Shown here piece after piece: positions 32,368 to 43,215 of a DNA stretch of 64,000 nucleotides. The stretch lies in the NCBI RefSeq assembly GCF_033958435.1, contig NC_134158.1:11152277-11216276 (forward strand), read 5' to 3'. The notes under the pieces were generated by a model that was not told the origin of the DNA, did not search any database, and worked only from the letters and a program-made list of their open reading frames with translations. The DNA is from Carettochelys insculpta (taxonomy: Eukaryota; Chordata; Testudines; Carettochelyidae). Numbering within the stretch: position 1 is the first letter of the stretch; the number at the start of each line of letters is the position of its first letter. Position numbers and translations under genes: made by a program.

Positions 32368-34027
32368 ACTTGTAACATATTTGTTGCCATTTACTTTCCT
32401 AGGTTGAACTTCCAAAGTTTAATTGCTGTTCTGACCCCTCCCTCCAAGCACGATGGCGTCTTGCGGGGCGCAGCTGGCAGTCGGGGTGGGGAGCCCGAAG
32501 CTCTAGGAACTGGGGATCCATCCCCCAAGGGAACCACCAGGATCCCCTGGGGCCGGGTGGGTGTGAGCCATGGGGATCCTGCCTCTGAGGGTGGGGGGGG
32601 TCCGGGTCCAGGTCTGCTCCCCGCTCTGGGGTCCCTAGGCTGGGCTGCTCCCCGCTCTGGGCCGGGCTGGGCGCTGCTCCCCACCCCCCACGCTGGGCCG
32701 GCGCCAGGGACTCTTCCACGCTCGGTTCTGTGACTGCTCCTGGGAACTGGGGGCTTTGCCAGGGACTTTCCATGCGCCGGGTGTGGTTCCAGCTGCACCA
32801 ATCGCAGGCCCCGGGGCTGCTGGGTCACCAGTCACCGGGTGAAATGGCCGCAGCACAAGCTGGGTCTGGACTCTGGAGGAGCCCGGCTGCTGCGTGTCCC
32901 ACCCCACGGGGCCGGGCGCCCCCCACGCTGGAGACACGCCCCCAGCCGGCTGGAGCGATGGCCGCGTCCCTGTGCCTTGCTGGGGGCAGCCAGCGCCCTG
33001 CAGCCCTGTGACCCCCGACTCCCTGGGCCCTTCTGGATCCCTGCCCAGCCCCAGCCCACAACCCCCTGGGGACGCCTGACCCTGCTCGACCCTACCCTGC
33101 ATACCCGCACCTAGGCCTGGCCCCAAGCCCCACTCGGGGTCACCCCACCACTCACAGCCTGGTCCCTTCTGGAACCCAGAGCCTGGCACACCCTGCCTGG
33201 GCCCAGCGCTCCCCACACCACCCTGAGCAGTGCCCCAGGCCCTGCTGGCTTCTGTCTCGGGTACCCCCAAACCAGGCTGGCACCGTGTCCCACCCTTCCC
33301 CCCCCGTGCAGTCTTCAGGTCTAGCGACTGGGTTCTCCCTACTGCCAGCTGCCCCCCGCCCCGAGCTGCCCTGTAGCACCTGGCGCTGCTGCACATGGCA
33401 AGTTCCGGGGCTCTCTCCCTGGTCTGTTCATGCTGTTGCCCCAGCCTGGGACAGGCGTGAGCTTCGCAGGGCAGTAGATACCAGGAGCACCCTGCTGGCC
33501 TCTCCTGAACATGGGCACCACACGCCAGGCCCCTCACCCCTCACCCTGCGTCCTACAGTCCGAGCTCCCAAGGCTGGGAAGGACCATTCGGAGCCTCTGC
33601 TCTGAGCTCTGGTGTGCAAAGGTCAGAGACCTGCCCCGGGGATCCTGGCCTCCAGCCCCTGTCCGGCAGCCGAGCTACAGAGGGTCTGGTGGGAAAGAGA
33701 CGCCCCATCCCAGTGTAGACTCCATGTGCTGGTGATTCAGTCGCACCCCTGGGTCAGCTGTGCCCCAGCTGGTAACCGTGTGCCCCTTATTTCTGCCTGA
33801 CTGGGTCTCACGTCAGCTCCCAGCCAGGGGCTGTTTGACTGTGTGACCCAAGAGCCTCTGGCTCCCCAGCATCTCCCCGGGACCCAGCCCTTGGATGTGC
33901 TGCACAGCTGGCTGCTCTCTGACCAGACACCCCTGGCTGGCCCAGGACAGCTGACTCAGGCTCCAGCTGTGGGGCTGCACCACTGCAGTGCAGATTTCCA
34001 GGCTTGGGCTGGGCAGCGGGGCTGGGG
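32368..34027. other. intergenic; no gene; weak X-Y-like match at 32,798-32,839 (minus)
   Basis: No exon or repeat family is recognised. On the minus strand, CCCGGTGACTGGTGACCC is followed by GCGATTGG with a span of 42 bp, similar to the X-Y module of beta gene 2. The Y core is imperfect and nothing gene-like follows, so this is low confidence. Confidence 0.35.
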
Positions 34028-34341
34028 CAGGGTCAGCAACCCTGGGCCGGCTGCTGGGAGTGGCACATGAGCCAGTTTGCTTTGGCACACAAGGCTGGGG
34101 GGGAGCTCAGTCCCGCCCGGCGCTTGCTCAAAGCCACGTCGCCTGCGGGTTACCTGAAGACTGGCTGATGCTCCCAGCCACCACCCAAGCATTACAGCGC
34201 CACATCTCAGTTTGGGTAGTAGTGACGCTGTTGTACGTAGGATCACTGACGCCCTAAGAAAGTACCACCGGAACTCAGGCTGTACAGTCGGTCACAACAT
34301 CAAATTTTTGCAGTCTGCCTCGGAAAGGTTGCTGACCCCTG
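34028..34341. mobile_element. hAT-like MITE (putative)
   Basis: The inverted termini CAGGGTCAGCAACC (34,028) and, as reverse complement, CAGGGGTCAGCAACC (34,341) define a 314-bp element without coding capacity. A target duplication was not found. Confidence 0.5.
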
Positions 34342-34444
34342 CTCTAGGACCAAATGAGATGGGAGGGTCCCAGAGCCCAGGCTCCAGCCTGAGCCCGCAT
34401 GGCTGCACTACAATGTATGAAAGAGGGGGCTGTGTGCGTCTGTA

Positions 34445-34930
34445 GCTTCGAGAACAACAAGAAGTCCTGGGGCACCTTATAGACTATTTTGGAGCAGAAG
34501 CTTTTGTGACAAAGACCGGCTGCATCAGATGCATGAGGGGGGACGCTGGTTTCAGAGGGGTATTTAAAGAGGGGGGTCCCAGTAAGAGGGGCCGGAGCTG
34601 ACGAGGTCTATTCAGCAACGTGGAAGTGGCCCAGTATCAACAGTACTTATGAAAAGAGGGAAAAACAAGTCAGATCAGACAGGGGCTGTGAGCCTGTGTC
34701 AGAGTCTGATGGGGAGAGATTAGCACCCGGGGCAGAGACCCTGCCTGTGTAAGCTGCCAGCCACTCCCAGTCTGTTTAATCCTTGGTTAATGGAGTCAAA
34801 TTTGCAACTGAATTGCAGCTCAGAGATTTCTCTCTCCATTCGATTTTTAAAAATTCTTTGTTTCAGAACCGTCACCCTTAAATCTGCCACTGAGCGTCCA
34901 GGGAGATTGAAACACCCACCCAACCCAAGC
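34445..34930 (-). mobile_element. retroelement remnant, possibly Penelope-like
   Basis: The segment begins with AACAACAAGAAGTCCTGGGG and CACCTTATAGACTA, a sequence I associate with dispersed reptile repeats. On the minus strand a frame reads FNLPGRSVADLRVTVLKQR and ISELQFSCKFDSINQGLNR. This resembles the C-terminal part of GIY-YIG endonucleases of Penelope-like elements. It is short, broken and clearly inactive. Family assignment is tentative. Confidence 0.45.
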
Positions 34931-36204
34931 CCCACAAGTCTGAGTGAGCCGGTGTGGGCCAGCCATGGGGATTCAGTTGTGGGGCAGAGCTGCCCTTAGC
35001 CCCAGCACGGCACTGGGCGCTCATGGTCTACCATGGCCCCTAAGTCCAGGTCAGAGCCCCTGCTTCCCAGAGTCCTCCCACACATCCAGTACAGCCCAGG
35101 GCAGAGAGCGGCGCTGAAGTGATCCCTAGTGACATGGAGAAGGACAGACAGTCGAGATCCGCCCATCGCTGGGGAGGGAGACTGCCAGGACCCTTGGGAG
35201 TTGCTCCGGGGGTTAAGACACGTCTCCGATGAAACACGGCTCCTGATCTCAGGTTGGGCTTTGTCCGGAGCCAGGCTGCAGCGGCTGGCTGGCATCAGAC
35301 CTCTCGCCCCTGAACACGTTTGTTCCCCGTATCTCGCCCTTGGCTCTGGAAGGAATGTGCCGGGGACCGGCACACGCGCCGTGTGCACCTGACCTGTCCC
35401 ACAACCAGCTGCCCTCCCCCAGTGTCTGTCCCACGCGGACGTGCCCAGCAGTGGAATTACTGCTCCCTGGCCCGGGGCCAGGCCCTGCAAAGCCCCACTG
35501 GCTTGTGTCTGAGGCTGCCCCAGGGGAACCGGGATCACTCCCAGCAGAGCCGGCTGTGCGGCGGCAGCCAATGGGAACGCACTGCTGGCTCGGGATCACG
35601 GCTCCAGCGGCCAATGGCAGAGCTGGGGCAGCTGGTGGGGGGTCTCCCAGCATGAGCTGGGGAAGTGGGTGAGGACACTGGACTGGGGTCCCCAGGCCGC
35701 ATTTGGGTGGGGGAATTTGCCCCTTGCAGCACCGTGACCCCAGTCTGGGGGCATCACTGCAGCACCAGGCCAGAGGCTCTTTGCAGCCGCTCCCCTGTGG
35801 GAGTCAGTCCTGGGGAGCCAGGCCCTGAGCCCTGCCCTGCTCCAGGGCCCCCAGCTGTGGGAGGACCCCACAGTGCCTCACGGACCCCTCAGCCCCAGAG
35901 TGCTCCCGCCACCACCAGGAGGGGCATGGCCACCTCTCACACGGGGAAACTGAGGCACGAGACACCTCACAACTTGCCACAAAGCAGTGTCAGTCAACGG
36001 GAAAAGATCCGCAGTTTCCCACCTCCCATTTCCCCCCCCCACTGGCCCCCACTCCCCTCCCAGAGCTGGGGCAGAACCCAGGAGTCCTGACTGCCTTCCT
36101 TTACCCTCACACCCCCTGCACTCACTCTTGTCAGTGCCCCGGCGCATCGCGCCTGGGCCGTTGTGGGTGTTGTGCAGTGACCAGATTTTAAAGAACGATA
36201 AAAA
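34931..36204. other. intergenic, nothing recognised
   Basis: Between the retroelement remnant and the end of alpha gene 2. Two CCAAT boxes lie at about 35,568-35,620 in plus orientation without an X box. No exon is recognised. Confidence 0.5.
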
Positions 36205-37543
36205 CGGCTCCAAAACCCACTTTATTGGTGTCACAAAGCTGCAGCGTGAGCTCGGGGGCTGCAGGGCTGGGGGCTCACACGGGGAGGGAGTGAGGGGATC
36301 TATGGGGGCTGGGCCCTTCCCCCACGCAGGGCTCTAGGGCACAGATGTGCGGGACCTGGGGAAGCCGCACCTGGGCACGATGGGTCTTTAGCCGGGTGCT
36401 GGCACAGGGGCTGCTGCCCCTCCCCCACCCATGGGCCCAATCCTGCCCAGCAGGGATCCCATTAGCTGGGAATGGCCAAATCTGGCCCAAGGCCTTCTGG
36501 GTAATGGCAGGAGGGGCTTTACCTGGGGTGACTGACAGCAGCCTTTGGCCAATGCAGGCCGGGCTTGGGCCCAATCCGGCTCCCACTGGAGTTGAGAGAA
36601 ACCTTCCCCATGGTTTCAATGGGCTTTGGACCTTCACTGGGGTCCTGCTGCCCCCAGTGAGGGGCACTCCCATTCCCAGCCCTCTCCCTGGACAGCCCCT
36701 CGCAAGGCCAGGAGGGGGCGGGTGCAGCCCATGGGGCTGGCTCCCCAGTGAGGCTATAGCGGGTTGGCACATGGTGCTTGTGGGGCTGGGGCCCTGCCCG
36801 GGTACAGCAGCTGGCACCGACGGCGTGGAGGGGGGATGCTGGGGGCAGAGCCGGGGTGGCACGAGTGGGTCTCACGAAGGCACCTGGGAAGGGCCTGGCT
36901 CCTCCAGCGTTTACCTGAAAGGCAAAGGGGGCCGTTAGCAGGAGCCCTGGGCCCAACGCGAGGCTGGCAGGGATTGGGGCCATTCCGGGGGCTCCCATTA
37001 ATGGAGGGGGGCTGGGTGGGGGAGGAGCTGTCCGTCCTGTGTGGGCACAGTGTGGGGTGTCTCCCAGTGCATACTGGGTGGGCCCAGGCAGGGGCTGTGG
37101 CTGGCAGGAGAGGCATGGTGGGGGTTCCCAGTGGGGGCTAGCTGAGAGGGCACAACAGGTGGGGGGCTCCCCAGCAGTGCTGGGTGGGCCCAGGGGCTGT
37201 GGGTGCAGCTGGTGCAGCCAGGAGGGGCACACAGTGGGGGTGTTGCCCAGGGGGTGATCAGTGGGTCCTCAAGGGCTGTGGCTGATCAGTGAGGCACAGT
37301 GAGTGGGGGGGGGCCTCCCTTGTGACTTCAGGGGTGGGCTGGGGCTGGCTGGGGGTACACAGCAGATCACAGTGCTCCCCAGTGGGGCAGGAGGGTGGAC
37401 GGGCTGAAGATGTTTGGGGGGGCAGTGGGTCTGGGCTCCCCAGAAGTGTAATTGGCTGGGGGGTGCAGCAGGTTGGGGGCCCCCAGGGCTGTGGGTGCCC
37501 CAGGGGCTGCAGGACAGCAGGTGCCCCCCCCGGCAGTGGCTGC
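36205..37543 (-). other. 3' UTR region of alpha gene 2 with poly(A) signal
   Basis: AATAAA on the minus strand is at 36221-36226, about 1.3 kb beyond the stop. A good acceptor (TTTGCCTTTCAG, exon start near 36,914) lies within the region. Mammalian DRA has an intron in the 3' UTR, so a spliced 3' UTR is likely here. I cannot fix the matching donor. Confidence 0.6.
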
Positions 37544-39424
37544 TCACAGGGGGCCCCGCGGGTTGCGAGCGGCGTTCATCTTCATGCCCTTGATGATGAG
37601 GACGGTGCCCACGATGATGCCAATGATGCCCACGGCCAGGCCCAGGGCACACACCAGGGTCTCTGCGGTCTCGGGGACGGGGCTGGGCCCCTGGGCCTCT
37701 GGAGAGCAGGGGAGAGAGGGACGGGGTGTGGGGTGAGGGGCTGTTCCCACCTTCCTTTCCCAGCTGGGAGAGAACCCAGGTGTCCTGGTCCCAGCCCTGC
37801 CCCCGCCCCAAGCCATTAGCCCCCACTTCCCTCCCCGAGCCAGGAGAGAACCCAGGTGTCCTGATCCCAGCCCTGCCCCCCCCCAAGCCATTAGCCCCCA
37901 CTTCCCTCCCCAAGCCAGGAGAGAACCCAGGTGTCCTGGTCTCAGCCCCTTCCCCCAGGCCATTAGCCCCCACTTCCTTCCTCAGCCAGGAGAGAACCCA
38001 GGTGTCCTGGTCCCAGCCCCTTCCCCCAGGCCATTAGCCCCCACTTCCTTCCTCAGCCGGGAGAGAACCCAGGTGTCCTGGTCCCAGCCCTGCACCCAGC
38101 GGGGTCCCCGGCCCCGGCCTTACCCCAGAGCTTGGTGAAGGGCTCGGGCAGCCCCCCGTGCTGCACCCGGCAGTGGTAGAAGTCGCCCTGGCTGGGGAGG
38201 AAGGGCAGGTAGGAGAACTTGCGGAAGGAGTGGTCGGGGCGGGGGTAGAAGTCGGTCTCGTAGACGCCCTCGGTCACCTCCTGCCCGTTCCTCAGCCACG
38301 TCATGGCGAGCGCGGGTGGGGAGAACTTGTCCGCGAAGCAGATGAGGACGTTGGGCTCCCCCAGCTCCACGGGGTCTTGGGGGAACACGGTCACCTCCGG
38401 GGGCACTGGGGAGAGAGGGGTCAGTGGGGCCCATTGCCTGCCCTGAGCCAGCCTGTCCCTGCCCTGGGCTGGGGGGAGCCAGTGCCCCCAGAGGAGACAG
38501 GCCTCTGGCTGGGTGGGACCTGGTGCCCACTCGAGGGAACAGGCTGTGTCCCATTCTGCACTCCCCGGAGCCAGTGAGGCCCTGCTGCCCACAGCCTAGC
38601 CCAGCGTCTCTTGTCAGGACTGACCAGGTCAGGGGAGCTGCCTGTGCTGATGGCCCCTGGAGCACACGGGGCAGGGCAGAGTCCTTGGCGGGGGAGACCA
38701 GCGGGGATGTGCAGTCTCTGCGGGGCTGGTCTCAGGTGGGGTTGGTGCTTGAGCAGTGGAAGGTGGAACAGCGATGGGGGCTCAGGTCCCGGGCAGGGAA
38801 GGGGAGGAGAGGGGAGGGGAGGGCCCTAGGAGAGGTACTTCCCACCCCCTCCCCACTCTACCTTTCTGGGCCCGTGTGTAGTTGGACATCTTGACTGTGA
38901 TCTCCATGTTCTGCTTCACCACAGCCATGGTGCCCAGGGCGCCCTGCGCCTCGAAGCTGGCGAACTTGCTGAACTCGGGCAGGCGCCAGACGTTCTCCTT
39001 CTGCTCCAGGTCCACGTGCAAGATCTCGTCCTGGTCAAACTCGAACATGAACTCGCCTGACCCCTGCTGGGACCGGTCCGGACGCAGGTAGAACTCCGCC
39101 TGGGAGAAGACGTCCTGTGCTGGGGGCACCAGGGGGGTCAGCACCGGCCACCCAGGGACTGATCTGCCACCCTCGCCAGGGTGAGGCCCTCGCCCCTGCA
39201 GCCACCCTTAAATCCACTTCCCCATCTCCTCCCTACCCCTCAACCTCCTCGTGTCCTGTCCCTGGGGGGGGGGAGCTGGGTGCTCTGGGGGGATCTGGCC
39301 CCCCACCTTGCCCCCCCCCGGGTGTCCCCGCCCCGCCCGTACCTGTGACCGCCGCGGCGCCCGGCAGGGCCAGCAGGGCGAGCAGGGCCAGCTGGGCCAT
39401 GGGGACGCCCCGTCCTGCGCCCAT
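37544..39424 (-). CDS. MHC class II alpha chain, pair 2 (complete, four coding exons)
   Basis: Exons in transcription order: 39343-39424 (leader; alternative ATG at 39400), 38862-39119 (alpha-1, 258 bp), 38124-38405 (alpha-2, 282 bp) and 37544-37698 (connecting peptide, transmembrane, tail). They encode 258 residues. Alpha-1 carries [18 protein letters not shown] and [10 protein letters not shown] and the sequon NYT. Compared with HLA-DRA, Asn69 is kept, but Asn62 is Thr (ALGTMA) and Arg76 is Met (VKMSNYT). Both normally contact peptide backbone or the beta chain. Alpha-2 has the C1 immunoglobulin cysteines (VLICFADKFSPP and YHCRVQHGG). The transmembrane segment reads LGLAVGIIGIIVGTVLIIKG and the tail ends NAARNPRGPL, like the end of DRA. 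It is divergently paired with the beta gene at 40356. The altered groove residues raise the possibility of a diverged or non-classical alpha chain; it is not DM-like. Confidence 0.96.
37740..38095 (+). repeat. ~61-bp minisatellite in intron 3 of alpha gene 2
   Basis: Five to six units containing GAGAACCCAGGTGTCCTGGT and CCATTAGCCCCCACTTCC. The GAGAACCCAGGAGTCCTGG core recurs at 44,600-44,790, 57,140-57,250 and 60,230-60,510, so this is a dispersed satellite-like sequence. Confidence 0.85.
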
Positions 39425-39527
39425 CTCTGCCCGGCACTGGGCTGGGCGCGGGCCGGCGGTGCTACGGGCTGGGGGCACCTGGCACACCCCGGGGGCGGGG
39501 GCGGGGGCGGGGCCGGCGGGGCGGCGC

Positions 39528-39571
39528 CCAATGGCAGAAATCCCTGCGCCGTGACCAGGCTGTTACCGGGC
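39528..39571 (-). promoter_or_regulatory. X-Y module of class II alpha promoter, pair 2
   Basis: The core bases match those of the pair 1 alpha promoter: X-like CCCGGTAACAGCCTGGTCAC and Y-box CCATTGG (CCAAT on plus at 39528-39532), span 43 bp. Confidence 0.75.
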
Positions 39572-40190
39572 AGAGCTGCAGCGCCGAGCACCGCGCCGAG
39601 GAGATGGAGACACTGCGGTTTGTGCACCGGCCCTGTAAGGGAGACAGGCCCCCGGAGGGGGAGCCGCGGCGGCTCTGCTGAGGGACATTTGACGCCTGGC
39701 CACACGCTGACTCCCACAGGCAGCGCCCATAGCCAGCAGCGCAGCCGGCAGCCCAGCGTAGGCAAAGGGGGGTGGAGGTGCATCGAAGGGGACAGAGAAC
39801 CCCCTTGGGGAGCTGGATGGTGGGAGCAGCTGCGAGGCCGAGCTGTGCCTGAGCCAGGGCAATGAACGCCCCCCCTCTGGCGCAGGGCTTAGCTCAGTAC
39901 CAGGGCGGGAGGGGAAAGCTGAGAACTTCTGTGGGACTAGCCCCAAACCCTCCCACCTGACAGACCAGGGCATCCGCCCCCCACCACGCACGCACACACC
40001 TGTCCTACCCCAGCCGGCAGCAGAGGGATCCACCACCAGGCCCAGGGGAGAGGACAGATGGTCCCCGGCTGGCCCCGCTCTCCGGCTGTCCCCGGCCCAT
40101 GGCTGGGTGAGTCCTGCAGCCAGACCCCGGGCCCTGCTCCGCCCCACCAGGGACAAGTGTGGCACCCAGCCCGGCTGGGGCCGGCTCTGC

Positions 40191-40232
40191 CCGGTGACTC
40201 ATGACACTGCACAGACCCGGTGCTGATTGGCC
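40191..40232 (+). promoter_or_regulatory. X-Y module of class II beta promoter, pair 2
   Basis: X box CCCGGTGACTCATGACAC, then an intact Y box CTGATTGG at about 40,222-40,230; span 41 bp. The X2 half is TGACAC, where beta gene 1 has TGACGC. Between the two modules (39,610-40,180) no other element is recognised. Confidence 0.78.
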
Positions 40233-40355
40233 GCTGGGCGGGAGGTGCCCAATCCCGGCCATGGGCAGTGCTGGGGCGGGTGCTCGGCGCTGGGCAGAGA
40301 GGGGCTCGGGCTGGGGGTCCCCACGACTTCCCAGATCTCTCCCTGCGGAGCAACG

Positions 40356-42872
40356 ATGGGGCCGGGTCGGATCCTGGGAGCCGGGAGCCGCTGGGCCGGG
40401 GCTCTGCTAGTGACACTGGCGGTGCTGAGACCCGACCTGGCTCATTGCATGGAACCCCCTGGTGAGCAGAGACCCAGCACCCCGCGGAGCCCCGTCCCAG
40501 GCAGGCGCTGCGTGTGGGGGGAGGTCAGACCCGGGCAGCCCCGTCCCAGGCAGGCGCTGGGGGTGTCTGGTTCTGAGTCTCCCGCTTGAGCCTGGCTCCC
40601 CCGGCAGTGTGTGGGGGGTGTCACAGGCCGGCTGGGGGAGGGAGCGTGGGGGGAACAGATTCAGTTGGTTCATTTTACGCGTCTCGGGAACTGCGGTGAC
40701 TTCCTGTCGATAGGCTGGTGAGCCGGAGCCGGAGCCTGGGATCGGCGCTTGCCCCGGCCTGGCTCCCAGCTGCTCCCATCGCTGTGCCCACCTGTTCCCC
40801 GTCCTGCTCAGCGTCCGTCTCCCTGTTACTGTCTCCCCCGGGTGCGGGGGGGGGGGCGTTCCCGGGGCTCCCCGCGCCCGGCGCTGAGGCAGGGCCCCGG
40901 GCAGCTGTGGCGTCCCTGAGCGCCGCCCGTCGCCCCGCAGGATGGTTCCTGTACCAGGAGAAGGGGGACTGTTACTACACCAACGGGACGCAGCAGGTGC
41001 GGTTCCTGCTCCGCTACATCTACGACCGGCAGCAGACCTCGCACTTCGACAGCGACCTGGGGCTGTTCGTGGCGGACTCGGAGCTGGACCGGACACAGGT
41101 CGAGGCCTGGAACAAGGACCCGGCCGGGCTGGCGCAGGCGCGGGGCGAGGTGGACCGGTTCTGCCGGCACAACTACGGGGCGGTGGCGCCTTTCACGGTG
41201 GAGCGCAGAGGTGAGCGGGGTCGCTCTGCCCCTCCCCCACTGGCGGCGCCCCCGGGCCAGAGCCGGGGCTGGGGTGCGCGGCTGCCGGGGGGGCGGGGCC
41301 GGGCGGGGCGGGGGGGTCGGTCTCTGGCTGGGGCCGGTGTCGCCCCCGGCCGGGCAGAGCAGAGCAGAGCGGAGCCCCCGCCCGGCTCAGCCCGTGGGCA
41401 CTGACCGACCCCCCCCGGCCCCGGGGCAGAACTTCCCCCTCCCGCGCCGGGGGTCCCTGGCTGAGGGAGCAGCCCCCGGGCTGAGCCCCCCGTGCCCGGG
41501 CCGTGGGTCGGACCGTCCTCGGGGAGCAGAGCGCTGCCTGGGCCCGGCCTGCCCCGGCCAATGGGGAGAGACCCCCCCGGGGGGGCACCTGCTCTTCCTG
41601 ACCGCCCCTCCCCCCCCAGTCCCGCCCAGGGTGAAGGTTTTCCCCGCGGCCGCGGGGTCCCGGCCCCAGCCCCAGCCCCGCCTGCTGGTCTGCTCGGTGA
41701 CGGGCTTCTACCCCGGGGCTGTGGAGGTGACGTGGCTGAAGAACGGGCAGGAGCAGAGGGCCGGGGTGGTGTCCACGGAGCTGCTCCGCAACGGGGACTG
41801 GACCTTCCAGCTGCAGGTGATGCTGGAGACGAGCCCCCGGCGCGGGGACCTCTACACCTGCCGGGTGCAGCACGTCAGCCTGAGCAGCCCCCTCGCCGTG
41901 CAGTGGGGTGAGCGCCGCGGGGTGTCCCTGGGGGGTGGGCCTGGGGCACCGCCCCGCTGCGCCCTGGGGGGATGGGCCTGGGGCACCACCCCGCTGCACC
42001 TGGGGGGATGGGCCTGGGGCACCGCCCCGCTGCACCCTGGGGCAGCGTAGGGAGGTGGCACCCACCCATCCCCATCCCAGCAGCACTGGTGTGAGCGCAG
42101 CGGGGGGGGGCACCCCACACTCTGTGGGGTACTTGGGGATGATTACCAGCGTACATGGGAGCCTGGCCTGGAGGGGGCCCCTGGCCCTGCCCTGCCCGGC
42201 GCTGGTCCCTGGCACAGACAGACCCGGCATCCCCAGCTCTGACCCGTCCCTGTCCCTGTCCCCCAGAGGCGCAGTCTGACGCCGCCCGCAGCAAGATGCT
42301 GACGGGGGTCGGGGGCTTCGTGCTGGGGCTGATCTTCCTGGTGCCGGGACTCGTCATCTACCTGAAGAATAAGAAAGGTGAGTGGCTGGCCGGGGGGTGG
42401 GCTCCTAGGTGTTGGGGGGTGTGGGAGGGTCCAGTTGTCAGGGGGCCCTTGTTGGGCTCAGGGGAAGCTGGGCCTGGCTGCAGGGCTCTGACTGTCTCTT
42501 TGTTTTTCAGGGCGCCCCGTTCCCCAACCCACAGGTAAAGTCACCCCCTCCCCTCTTACACCTCTTCCTCCTCACACCCCTCCCCCACACTGACCCCACG
42601 TGACCGGGGTGCCCATGGGTGGCTGCTCCTTCCCCTCAGCCCATAGGCAGTGGGGCGCTGGCACCACAGGGGGGCTGTGGCTCCCTCAGTCCCCATTCCG
42701 GCCTGGGCCCGAGCTGCTCCTGGCGCAGAGGTTCCCGGCTCCGGCCAAGCGCGTCCCAGGCCTGTGGCTGCCGGGCAGAGTGACTGGGGAGCCCTGGGCC
42801 TTGCACAGACAATCCTGCACCTGCCCCGGCCAGGGTCTGATCTCTCCTCTCCCTGCAGGGCTCCTGAGCTAG
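40356..42872 (+). CDS. MHC class II beta chain, pair 2 (complete, six exons)
   Basis: Exons: 40356-40461, 40941-41210, 41620-41907, 42267-42377, 42511-42534, 42859-42872 (stop at 42870-42872). Lengths are the same as in beta gene 1, giving 270 residues. Beta-1 has YYTNGTQQ with the sequon, the two cysteines, Trp61, and His81-Asn82 (CRHNYG). Around position 57 it reads [12 protein letters not shown], so Gln replaces Asp57 and Ala replaces Tyr60. Beta-1 differs from beta gene 1 at many residues. Beta-2 differs by one residue (RPQPQPR against RPQPEPR), and the transmembrane helix is the same. Introns are short: the gene spans 2.5 kb against 5.6 kb for its paralogue. It lies head to head with alpha gene 2, with 931 bp between start codons. 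It looks like an expressed classical beta gene. Confidence 0.97.
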
Positions 42873-43215
42873 ACCCGGCGTCGGACCCCGGCCGGCCACA
42901 GGAGTGTGTGGGGGTCTCAGCCAGCGCCGCGCCCGGCCTGGGGACGCAGAACTGGGGCTGGGCCCCTCCTGCCAGCGGCTGCTCCCTGCGCTCTGCCCGG
43001 TTCCCGTCCACGCTGCCCCCGCCTGGGGACCCAGCCCAGCCCCTCGGTCCCAGCAGGGCCTGGGGCAACCCCCTGCGTTACACCCGCTCAGCCCCACGTC
43101 CCCTCTCGCTTGTCCTTTGGGGGGACACGGCCCTACAGCCTGGGGGAGGTCAGATCACAGCCCGTTGCTGCTATAGCTGCTGCACCCTAATAAACCATCC
43201 GAGCCCCCTCTGCCG
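42873..43215 (+). other. 3' UTR of beta gene 2 with poly(A) signal
   Basis: Nearly identical to the 3' UTR of beta gene 1. AATAAA is at 43189-43194. Confidence 0.8.

Noticed and set aside
32798..32839. Third intergenic X-Y-like match (minus strand)
   Set aside because: Spacing fits, but the Y core reads GCGATTGG and the X2 half TGACCC. With no conserved surroundings it may be chance, so I did not list it as a separate regulatory feature.
35565..35620. Two CCAAT boxes considered as another class II promoter
   Set aside because: No X box lies at the required distance and no exon follows.
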